From positions 341,119-405,118 of the forward strand of contig JBAZCF010000002.1 of NCBI GenBank assembly GCA_041671045.1: DNA of 64,000 nt, in the 5' to 3' direction. The number at the start of each line of letters is the position of its first letter. Within the stretch, counting starts at the first letter, position 1. The notes under the pieces were generated by a model. The model ran no database searches. It was not told where the DNA came from and worked only from the letters and a program-made list of their open reading frames with translations. Source of the DNA: Parachlamydiales bacterium (lineage in GTDB: Bacteria > Chlamydiota > Chlamydiia > Chlamydiales > JABDDJ01). Below are positions 7,289 to 14,373 of the stretch, one piece after another. The position numbers were made by a program, and so were the translations under genes.

Positions 7289-8566
7289 ATGCTAGGGACA
7301 ATAGTATCGGTAGCGGTAGCAGTGTATCTGTCATTTCATCCTATCGAAGTGGCGAGTGGAAGTGTCAATGCCTTTGCGGCAGTTATTGCGTTAGTGGGCT
7401 TGATTATGGGTTTGGCGTTGCCATTCTTGAGTGCGATGATTTGGCGTCCCTTGCAGAAAGCTGAGTTAACGGCTACGCCGAGGGTAACAGAGCTGTTCCA
7501 CAACGATAATATACTCAGCTATATTCGCTATTGGAGTTTGCTGTTGCCTTTGTTGATGTTTGTGTTAGCAATTGATTTATCTATTACGCATTTCATTCCT
7601 GTCTCTGCGTTGCTAGCGATAGCTGTAGTATTACTGGGAATATCCTTAGATGCCATCCAGGTGGCAACAGCGCGTATGAGCAATTACTTAAGCCCTGCGC
7701 ATACTTTAGATTACTTCAATGCTGCAGCCAAAAAAGGCATTAAAGAAGAAAAGTATGGCGAGGTTTGCGCCTGGATTGATGCTATCTCCGAAGTAGGCGT
7801 CCAAGCAGCACGCAATGGCCGTCTTTCCCTTTCTATGCAAGTCCTCGACGATATCCATGATATTCTACGCAACTTCCTGCAGGCTAGTAAAAGCATTAGT
7901 CATCACCTTCCTAACGTTTCTGAAGGAAAAAAGGACTCGGGTGTCGATACCGTTTCCTACGTCCTGCTTTTTGCCTTTCAACGTTTGGAAATGATCAACA
8001 ACAAAGCTGCCGAGATGAAGTTGGAACCGATATGCTCCCATGTCGTGAATATCCTAGGAAAAATAGCTCTTGATGCCGCCCAATACGACATCACCACAGC
8101 ACAATATCCTTTACTATACCTAGGACGTGCCACACGCATAGCGTCAGAGCATAATATCCCCGATATTTCATTCAAATCTTCTATCGCACTGACGGAGCTA
8201 GCTAAAATGCTGCCTCAAAAAGTCGATACCACCTACCTCGAAATCGCTCCCTTCTATACCGTCCTCCTCTCGCAACTCGATCAAAATGCTAAAAATATCT
8301 TCAAAAATGACAAATCTATCTCCTTCGATGTCCTCCTTCAACCCTTCAACGACATTAAAAATCTCTTCGCCAACTCCTCACACCAAGACGCACCCGCCAT
8401 CACTAATATGACCGACAACATCCTCGAACAATTCAAAACCCTCGAAGATGTCCTCACCTCCATGGCCCCCATCGCTCCACCCTCCACCCCCATCGATGAC
8501 GAAGGTCTAAGCTCCAAAATTGTCGACGACCTAGAAAACCGCCTCAAGGGGGCTTCGCCCCCTTGA
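7289..8566 (+). CDS. Membrane protein of unknown function with large cytoplasmic domain
   Basis: The 425-residue protein has four predicted membrane segments in its first 150 residues (about 2-20, 30-50, 83-103, 108-128), followed by a mostly helical hydrophilic domain. I do not recognise the family. Its last residues (KGASPP) and stop codon come from a short palindromic repeat copy at 8545-8565, the same end as the RluA-like protein, so the native C terminus may be lost. A disrupted toxin relic begins directly after its stop. The ATG at 7289 follows the divergent HAD gene with a short promoter-sized gap. Confidence 0.75.
   Translation: MLGTIVSVAVAVYLSFHPIEVASGSVNAFAAVIALVGLIMGLALPFLSAMIWRPLQKAELTATPRVTELFHNDNILSYIRYWSLLLPLLMFVLAIDLSITHFIPVSALLAIAVVLLGISLDAIQVATARMSNYLSPAHTLDYFNAAAKKGIKEEKYGEVCAWIDAISEVGVQAARNGRLSLSMQVLDDIHDILRNFLQASKSISHHLPNVSEGKKDSGVDTVSYVLLFAFQRLEMINNKAAEMKLEPICSHVVNILGKIALDAAQYDITTAQYPLLYLGRATRIASEHNIPDISFKSSIALTELAKMLPQKVDTTYLEIAPFYTVLLSQLDQNAKNIFKNDKSISFDVLLQPFNDIKNLFANSSHQDAPAITNMTDNILEQFKTLEDVLTSMAPIAPPSTPIDDEGLSSKIVDDLENRLKGASPP
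8545..8565 (+). repeat. G+C-rich palindromic repeat, copy C (hairpin 1 only)
   Basis: A perfect stem, caagggggcttcgcccccttg, matching hairpin 1 of copy A except at one loop base. The second and third boxes are absent. It lies exactly at the join between the membrane-protein gene and a truncated toxin reading frame, which suggests it marks a deletion or insertion breakpoint. Confidence 0.75.
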
Positions 8567-8851
8567 CATATAGTTGGAAAACATAATTACCAACAAGGGA
8601 AGAGTATCTTTGAGCATCCAGATCCAGAAAGTTTAATTACAAAATTTGCTGGTAAAGGTAGGCCTATAAACAAAGAGATTCCTGGTAATCCCAACCATAG
8701 AGAATTAATTGACTTTGGTGAACATATAGGTATATGGAAAGATAAAGAGAGTACTCTTTCTTTACCCACAGCAAAAGGTCACATTCATTATTCAAAAAAA
8801 GGTGCGCATATTATTCCAGCACATCCCGAATCTACTTTTGGTAATTTATGA
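8567..8851 (+). pseudogene. Orphan C-terminal toxin domain resembling polymorphic toxin type 50
   Basis: An open frame of about 94 residues without a proper start, preceded in the same frame by a TGA that lies in the adjacent repeat. The translation contains YQQGKSIFEHPD, KFAGKGRP, LIDFGEHIGIW and HYSKKGAHIIPAHP. These fit my memory of the type-50 polymorphic toxin domain (an endoRNase-like tip of secreted toxins), whose C terminus has an HYSKKGxHIxP motif. The N-terminal delivery portion is missing, so it is called a remnant. Its TGA overlaps the ATG of the next gene (ATGA), the usual toxin-immunity arrangement. Family assignment is from memory; that the frame is a coding remnant is clear. 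Confidence 0.7.
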
Positions 8852-9135
8852 ATATAACAATATCTGCAATAAGATGTGCTTTACAAGTAGCTCTTTTAGG
8901 GAGTATTACTCCAAATTTAAGAGCGATAAATACTAATTTGAAAGAAAATACTGTTGAGCTTTATTTTTATTATGAAACCCCTCCTTCTGAAGAAGAGGAG
9001 GAGTTATCAGAAATAGTAGTAACGGAAATTTATGCTGATTTTATAGATATTTCCATAAATATTCATAGAATTGTTTTATCATTATCAGACAAAATCCCAG
9101 AAATTGGATTAAGAATATTTCATCGCAAAGAATGA
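8848..9135 (+). CDS. Probable immunity protein for the type-50-like toxin
   Basis: A small acidic 95-residue protein whose ATG overlaps the toxin remnant's stop by ATGA. It contains LGSITPNLRAIN, a YFYYETPPSEEEEELSEI segment and RIFHRKE at the C terminus. I recall similar small proteins next to toxin domains in other bacteria, but no named family. Size, acidity and translational coupling to a toxin domain support an immunity role, which is inference. The gene itself is intact, so it may outlive its toxin. Confidence 0.65.
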   Translation: MNITISAIRCALQVALLGSITPNLRAINTNLKENTVELYFYYETPPSEEEEELSEIVVTEIYADFIDISINIHRIVLSLSDKIPEIGLRIFHRKE

Positions 9136-9431
9136 TGGATAACAACTCCCTTTTTAATGTATCTTCCGCATCTTTTATTTTCTTGATCTCTTCAACTGTA
9201 AAAAATGCTTAATGGCCATCATTATCTATAATTTTTTGTTCCTGGCTTCCAAAAACAAAAGTACGGAAGTTTAAGCCAGACAAATTTAATAACATTCGTC
9301 TAAAAATCTGTTCCTCAGACATCTCTAATGAGATGTAAGCTAAACAAGCGTCTAGTACTTCTATAGCCTGTCTAGTACCCACATCTTTTTCAAATTGAAT
9401 AATTCCCAAATTCTTCTATTGTATCGATCAT
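9131..9431 (-). pseudogene. Decayed small gene with a frameshift and an in-frame stop
   Basis: Read on the minus strand, an ATG at 9431 opens MIDTIEEFG. One extra A near 9405 then shifts the reading into a 65-residue frame (GIIQFEKDVGTRQAIEVLDA and so on), which ends at TAA 9211-9209. Beyond that stop the same frame continues with coding-like sequence (AFFTVEEIKKIKDAEDTLKR). Removing one base and one stop restores a protein of about 100 residues. I do not recognise it. Its place beside a toxin-immunity relic suggests another immunity gene, but that is positional only. Confidence 0.55.
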
Positions 9432-9499
9432 TTTCTTGGAGACGCTTCCACCCTCCCAAGGCACCCTCCAAGCATTGCTATAGCTTTGACAACTTCATT

Positions 9500-10933
9500 C
9501 TAATGGAAGGTGGTGAGTTTGGGGTGTCGGGCAGCTTGGACTTCGTTGAGGCGGGAGACAGGTTGAAGTAGGGGGGCGTTTTTGAGGAGTTCGGGGTTTT
9601 GAGTGCATTCGGTGTGGATGGCGAGGACGGCGGAGAGGAAGGAGTCTAGAGTGTTTTTTGATTCGCTTTCGGTGGGTTCGATGAGTAGGCATTCCTTGAT
9701 GATGAGAGGGAAGTAGATGGTGGGGGCGTGGAAGTTGTAGTCGAGCAGGCGTTTTGCGATGTCGAGGGCTTTGATGTTTGGAAATTTGTCAGCTTGAAGG
9801 ACGAATTCGTGCATGCAGAAATGCTGGGGGTAGGGGTCGGTGAAGAGGTTGCCCAGAAGTTTCTTTAGGTAGTTGGCATTGAGGACGGCGTTTTCGGCGA
9901 TGCGTCTTAGGCCATAGCGGCCGTGGAGAATAGAGTATAGGTAGGCGCGGAGGTATATGGCGAAGTTACCGAAGAAAGAGGCGATGCGTCCGATGGATAG
10001 GGGAGAGGAGGGGACGGGGAGAAATGAGTCGTTAGATTTATGGATAAGGGGGAGAGGGAGGAAAGGGGAGAGTTTCTCGTTGCATAGGACAGGGCCTGAA
10101 CCGGGCCCGCCGCCGCCGTGGGGGGTGGAGAAAGTTTTATGGAGGTTGAGGTGCATAACATCGAAGCCCATTTGTCCTGGGCGGGCGATTTCGAGGATAG
10201 CGTTTAAGTTGGCGCCGTCGTAGTAGAGGAGGCCGCCGGCGGAGTGAACGATATTAGCTATTTCGAGAATTTTGGAGCTGAAAAGTCCGAGAGTATTAGG
10301 GTTAGTGAGCATTAGACCGGCGGTTTTCGGTCCTGCTAGGGAGCGGAGCTGTTCCAGGTCGATATCGCCGTCGGGGGTGGTATGTAGGACGATGATTTTG
10401 TATCCTACCATGGCGGCAGTGGCCGGGTTGGTGCCGTGTGCGTTATCGGGGACGAGCATTTCGTTGCGTCCGGAATCATTATTATGGGCGTGGAAGGCAG
10501 CGATCATTTTGATGCCGGTGAGTTCGCCTTGGGCACCTGCGTTAGGGGAGAGGGATCCAGTGTGCATACCCGTAATTTGGCACAGCAGCTGCAGTAGATG
10601 ATAAATGACGTAGAGGTTGCCTTGGACAGTGTCGCTGGGTGCTAAGGGATGGGAGCGTTGAAAAGAGGGCAGGGAGGCGCACCATTCGTTGACGCGGGGG
10701 TTAAGCTTCATTGTGCAGCTGCCGAGAGGGTAGAAGTTGGTGTCGATGCCCATATTTCTGCGCGCGAGCTGGCTGAAGTGGCGTGTAAGATCAATTTCGG
10801 ATATTTCGGGGAGTGGGGGAGGTGTTTCGCGGAGGAGGTTGTGCGGTGGGTGGTAGTTTGTCCAGGCCGAATCTTCTTTGGGAAGGCTGTAGGAGCGTTG
10901 GCCTTTTTGAGATTTTTCAAAAGCGGTTAGCAT
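9500..10933 (-). CDS. gcvPB: Glycine dehydrogenase (decarboxylating) subunit 2, P-protein beta subunit
   Basis: The PLP-dependent half of the split P-protein of the glycine cleavage system, which decarboxylates glycine and transfers the aminomethyl group to lipoyl-GcvH. The 477-residue length fits. FYPLGSCTMKLNPRVNEW (about 67-84), AHGTNPATAAMVGY and the PLP-lysine motif HLNLHKTFSTPHGGGGPGSG (Lys near 266) are intact. The ATG at 10933 overlaps the end of gcvPA by 7 bases, which implies coupling; an upstream in-frame start at 11026 would extend into gcvPA and is rejected. Last gene of the operon. Confidence 0.96.
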   Translation of the reverse strand: MLTAFEKSQKGQRSYSLPKEDSAWTNYHPPHNLLRETPPPLPEISEIDLTRHFSQLARRNMGIDTNFYPLGSCTMKLNPRVNEWCASLPSFQRSHPLAPSDTVQGNLYVIYHLLQLLCQITGMHTGSLSPNAGAQGELTGIKMIAAFHAHNNDSGRNEMLVPDNAHGTNPATAAMVGYKIIVLHTTPDGDIDLEQLRSLAGPKTAGLMLTNPNTLGLFSSKILEIANIVHSAGGLLYYDGANLNAILEIARPGQMGFDVMHLNLHKTFSTPHGGGGPGSGPVLCNEKLSPFLPLPLIHKSNDSFLPVPSSPLSIGRIASFFGNFAIYLRAYLYSILHGRYGLRRIAENAVLNANYLKKLLGNLFTDPYPQHFCMHEFVLQADKFPNIKALDIAKRLLDYNFHAPTIYFPLIIKECLLIEPTESESKNTLDSFLSAVLAIHTECTQNPELLKNAPLLQPVSRLNEVQAARHPKLTTFH

Positions 10934-12264
10934 TGGGAAGCAACCTCCACGTAGCGGTCGAGTTGAGATTTTGATTTCATTTCCGTGGCACAGAGGAGGA
11001 GGGAGTTTTCCATAGAAGGGAACCACTCTTTCAGAGGGAATCCGGCGATGATGCCTGCTTGTCGGAAATGTTTAAGGACAGTGTCGATGGGTTTGGATGA
11101 TGTGATGACAAACTCATTGAAAGAGCTGTCATTGTTGATGACAGTGAAGTGAGGTAGTTTAGCGAGGGAATGGCGCAGGTAGGCAGCGCGTTGGTAGTTG
11201 GTGAGGGCAAGCTTAGGAAGGCCTGTCTTACCGTACCAAAGGATGGCGACGAGGCTGGCGAGGGCTGCGAGGGCTTGGTTTGTACAGACATTGGAAGTCG
11301 CTTTTTCGCGGCGGATATGTTGTTCACGGGCTTGGAGGGTTAGGACGAAGCCGCGGCGTCCTTCGGTGTCGACTGTTTCGCCGACGATCCGCCCGGGAAG
11401 TTGCCGGAGGAGCTCTTGCGTGCAGGTTATGTAGCCGACGTAGGGACCGCCGAAATTGAGTGGGAGGCCGAGAGGCTGGCAGTCGCCAACGGCGATATCG
11501 GCTTTGGCATGTGAGGGGGAGTGGAAAATTCCATAGGCGAGAGGATTGCCGCATTGGACGGCAAGGCTATCATTGGCGTGGGCTTTTTCGAACAGAAGGG
11601 GAGTATTTTCGATGCAGCCGAAGACATTGGGAGATTGGATGATGACAGCGGCGGTTTTGTCATCTAGTAGGGATTCGTATTGAGATTCGTCGATGGTGAG
11701 GGAGTCATTGAAAGGGATTTCTATGATTTCGGAAGCGGCGAATTCTGCATATTGGCGGATGACATCTTTGTAAGAGGGGTGTAGGGAAGCACTGATAAGC
11801 AGTTTTCTTTTGGGGGTTTGGACCCTTAAAGCCATGAGAGCAGCTTCTGCGCAGGCCGAGGCTCCATCGTATAAAGAAGCGTTTCCGGCGTACATACCCG
11901 TGAGTGCGCAGATCACAGATTGGAATTCGAAGATGACTTGAAGCATGCCTTGAGAAACTTCAGGTTGGTAGGGAGTGTATGCAGTGAGGAATTCCGATTT
12001 AGCACAGATGGCCCCAACAATAGCGGGGACATGGTGTTCATAGGCGCCGCCACCGAGATAGCTATCAAAAGCCGGGTAGGTGTTCATTGCGGCGATAGCT
12101 TCCATCTTTTGCATACCTTCGCTTTCTGAGAGGCCGTCATCAAGCGCAATTGAACTCTGCAGAATAGCGGAGGGGATAGATTTGAAGAGTTCATCGATGG
12201 AGCTGACACCGATGATGCGCAGCATTTCTTTTTGTTGGTGGGAGCTGTTGGAGATAAAATCCAT
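10927..12264 (-). CDS. gcvPA: Glycine dehydrogenase (decarboxylating) subunit 1, P-protein alpha subunit
   Basis: A 445-residue partner of GcvPB in the two-subunit P-protein. It begins with the characteristic region that includes MLRIIGVSSIDELFKSIP, followed by SYLGGGAYEHHVPA and YTPYQPEVSQGMLQ, all hallmarks of the alpha subunit. It has the aminotransferase-like fold but lacks the PLP lysine, which subunit 2 supplies. It lies 40 bases downstream of gcvH and overlaps gcvPB. The complete set gcvT-H-PA-PB is collinear; the L protein (lipoamide dehydrogenase) and lipoylation enzymes are not in this window. Confidence 0.96.
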   Translation of the reverse strand: MDFISNSSHQQKEMLRIIGVSSIDELFKSIPSAILQSSIALDDGLSESEGMQKMEAIAAMNTYPAFDSYLGGGAYEHHVPAIVGAICAKSEFLTAYTPYQPEVSQGMLQVIFEFQSVICALTGMYAGNASLYDGASACAEAALMALRVQTPKRKLLISASLHPSYKDVIRQYAEFAASEIIEIPFNDSLTIDESQYESLLDDKTAAVIIQSPNVFGCIENTPLLFEKAHANDSLAVQCGNPLAYGIFHSPSHAKADIAVGDCQPLGLPLNFGGPYVGYITCTQELLRQLPGRIVGETVDTEGRRGFVLTLQAREQHIRREKATSNVCTNQALAALASLVAILWYGKTGLPKLALTNYQRAAYLRHSLAKLPHFTVINNDSSFNEFVITSSKPIDTVLKHFRQAGIIAGFPLKEWFPSMENSLLLCATEMKSKSQLDRYVEVASQC

Positions 12265-12304
12265 CTGTGCGGGAGTCCTTTACAACGTTGGAATTAGTCA
12301 GTCC

Positions 12305-12667
12305 TTACGAAATGCGTGCTTGGTATGCATCTTGGTCGAGGAGGGAATCTAATTCATTAGGGGCAGACAAGTCTATTTTATATAGCCAGCCTGAGCCTTC
12401 GGCATCGGAGTTTACAAGGCTGGAGTTATCTTTAAGTTGGTCATTCACTTCAGTTACAGTCCCTGAGACGGGGCTATATACGTCGGCAGCGGCTTTAGTT
12501 GATTCTAGAACGCAAATTTGCTCGCCTGCTTTGACAAGGCGTCCCACTTTAGGCAGCTCAATATAGACAATATCGCCGAGTTCTTTTTGGGCGTAGTCAG
12601 TGATGCCTACGATGGCATAATCTTGGGGTTTAGTTTCGATCCATTCATGTGAGGGGGTATATTTCAT
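12305..12667 (-). CDS. gcvH: Glycine cleavage system H protein
   Basis: A 120-residue lipoyl carrier that shuttles the aminomethyl group between the P and T proteins. It shows the family start YTPSHEWIE, the GITDYAQKELGDIVYIELP block and the lipoylation motif LESTKAAADVYSP with the modified lysine at residue 58. Its ATG overlaps the gcvT stop by 4 bases (ATGA). Length and motifs are standard. Confidence 0.97.
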   Translation of the reverse strand: MKYTPSHEWIETKPQDYAIVGITDYAQKELGDIVYIELPKVGRLVKAGEQICVLESTKAAADVYSPVSGTVTEVNDQLKDNSSLVNSDAEGSGWLYKIDLSAPNELDSLLDQDAYQARIS

Positions 12668-13719
12668 TGGGAAGGTCCTTTGTAGAAAGGGAGTTGTACA
12701 ACAGTGGCGCGGCAGGGTTTATCCCTAATATTAACTTCGATTTTATCCCCTGCTTGAAGCACATGATGTACCATAACGATAGCAATGCTTTTTTTCAATG
12801 TAGGAGAGAAAGTTCCGGAAGTGACCTCGCCGATTTGGTTTCCTTGCATTACTACAGGGCACCCAGCCCGGGCAATCCCCGGCTCATCCAGGATGATTCC
12901 ATATTGATGTCTACCGGAGGATTCTTTTAAAAGAGCTTGTTTGCCGATGAAATTTTCTTTAGTGAGTTTAACCGCCCAGGCAGAGACAGTTTCTGTGGGT
13001 TGGGTGGTGTCGCTGAGTTCATGTCCAAAGAGGGCGTAACCTTTTTCGAGGCGGAGGGTATCTCTTGCGCCTAAGCCCACAGGTACTACACCTTCTTGTA
13101 TGAAGAGGTCCCATATTTCTTTCAGCTGTGAAAAAGGGACGAAAATTTCTATTCCCTTCTCACCGGTATAACCTGTGCGGGAGATGAGGAGTCCAGCAGT
13201 TTTTATGGAGGTCATGGGAGCTAATGAGGCAGTTTCGGGAAATAATTTGGAAGCGATGGTCAATGAAGAAGGGCCTTGGATAGCTAAGATGCCCTCATTT
13301 GTGTAGGGAGAGTTGATAGCGACATTAAAATCTTTCGCTGAAACTTGAAGGTGTGAAAGTACCCTTTCTCTGTTAGATGCATTTGAAACGACAGAACAGT
13401 TTTGCGGGGAGTGGCGTAAAATAATGACGTCATCGATGGCAGTGCCATCTTCGCGGCAGAGAACGGTGTAGATGGCTTGCCCATCTTTCTTATGTGCAAT
13501 AGTGTTGGTCGACACAAAGTCGCAGAAAAGCTCAGCGTCAGGACCCATGACCGAGATGCGTCCCATATGAGATACGTCAAAGATACCCGCGTGTTCGCGT
13601 ACAGCTTTATGTTCCTCAAGGATGCTTTGATATTGGATGGGCATTTCCCAGCCCGAGAAGTCGATGATCTTAGCGCCTAAAGCAGCGTGGATAGGATATA
13701 ATGGAGTTTGCATTGTCAT
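12664..13719 (-). CDS. gcvT: Aminomethyltransferase, glycine cleavage T protein
   Basis: The 351-residue tetrahydrofolate-dependent enzyme releases ammonia from the aminomethyl-lipoyl group and forms methylene-THF. The motifs FSGWEMPIQY, EHKAVREHAGIFDVSHMGR and RTGYTGEKGIEIF, and the C-terminal TSGTFSPTLKKSIA, match the family. ATG codons at 13719 and 13713 are both possible. First gene of the operon; its promoter should lie in the 128-base gap before the divergent queF. I looked for a glycine riboswitch there and found no convincing one. Confidence 0.95.
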   Translation of the reverse strand: MTMQTPLYPIHAALGAKIIDFSGWEMPIQYQSILEEHKAVREHAGIFDVSHMGRISVMGPDAELFCDFVSTNTIAHKKDGQAIYTVLCREDGTAIDDVIILRHSPQNCSVVSNASNRERVLSHLQVSAKDFNVAINSPYTNEGILAIQGPSSLTIASKLFPETASLAPMTSIKTAGLLISRTGYTGEKGIEIFVPFSQLKEIWDLFIQEGVVPVGLGARDTLRLEKGYALFGHELSDTTQPTETVSAWAVKLTKENFIGKQALLKESSGRHQYGIILDEPGIARAGCPVVMQGNQIGEVTSGTFSPTLKKSIAIVMVHHVLQAGDKIEVNIRDKPCRATVVQLPFYKGPSQ

Positions 13720-13816
13720 ATTCTCCGCGCGTGCTTCAATAAATTACTGCACAGTCTGTATATATATATTCCAGCTAAGTCTTATCAGATAAGCTACCTT
13801 ATGCTATAGTTTATTA

Positions 13817-13832
13817 AAATTCACGTGAAACA
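13817..13832. promoter_or_regulatory. parS-like ParB-binding site (13 of 16 positions)
   Basis: The sequence aaattcacgtgaaaca matches 13 of 16 positions of the bacterial parS consensus TGTTTCACGTGAAACA, with the last 13 bases exact. It lies in the gcvT-queF intergenic gap, about 9 kb from the parB gene in this window. Matched by eye. Confidence 0.45.
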
Positions 13833-13847
13833 AGAGAAATTTTTAGG

Positions 13848-14207
13848 ATGCCTAATCAGAAATTATTGGAGATCATTCCAAACGAATATGCGCATAGCCA
13901 TTATGAGGTTACCCTCGTCTGTGACGAGTTTACCTGCTTATGCCCTTACACTTCCAAGCCTGAATTTGCGACATTGACTATCACTTATACGCCTTGTGAG
14001 AAATTGATCGAGATGATTTCGCTAAAGAACTATTTAGCGTCATTCAGCAACGCTAAGTTTTTCCAGGAATTCGCTATCAACAAGATTTGCGACGACTTAG
14101 GCAAAGCACTTCAACCCAAAAGCTTAACTGTCAAAGGTGAGTTCTCTGCCCGCGGGGGGATGCGTCTGATTCCTATTTCCTATTGGAATGCCGGCTGTAC
14201 TTCCTAA
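13848..14207 (+). CDS. queF: NADPH-dependent preQ0 reductase
   Basis: A unimodular QueF of 119 residues that reduces 7-cyano-7-deazaguanine (preQ0) to preQ1 in queuosine biosynthesis. The catalytic cysteine motif FTCLCPYTSKPEFA (nucleophile Cys32), the NADPH-associated CEKLIEMISLKNYL stretch and the FFQEFAINKI glutamate motif are all present. It is transcribed divergently from the glycine cleavage operon. preQ1 would be the substrate of Tgt, whose gene in this window is frameshifted. Confidence 0.92.
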   Translation: MPNQKLLEIIPNEYAHSHYEVTLVCDEFTCLCPYTSKPEFATLTITYTPCEKLIEMISLKNYLASFSNAKFFQEFAINKICDDLGKALQPKSLTVKGEFSARGGMRLIPISYWNAGCTS

Positions 14208-14373
14208 TACAAAATTGGGCTTAAAATTTTCTCTATCATTGAAGTTTGCTTTACTACATCCACCGAGAGTTCAACTTAATCACCGATTTTAGTGGATATG
14301 TTGGGTTTACCACTTGAGGGGAAAGCTAAAGATTTGTTAGCATCCCTGACAGCAAATCTGGAGTTTTCCTATC

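Noticed and set aside
9957..10601. Plus-strand open frames antisense to gcvPB (9957-10223, 10272-10601)
   Set aside because: They lie opposite a well-conserved gene with complete motifs; the frames are a by-product of G+C-rich codon third positions.
13720..13847. Glycine riboswitch upstream of gcvT
   Set aside because: No conserved aptamer-like stems or G-rich signature could be seen in the 128-base gap.
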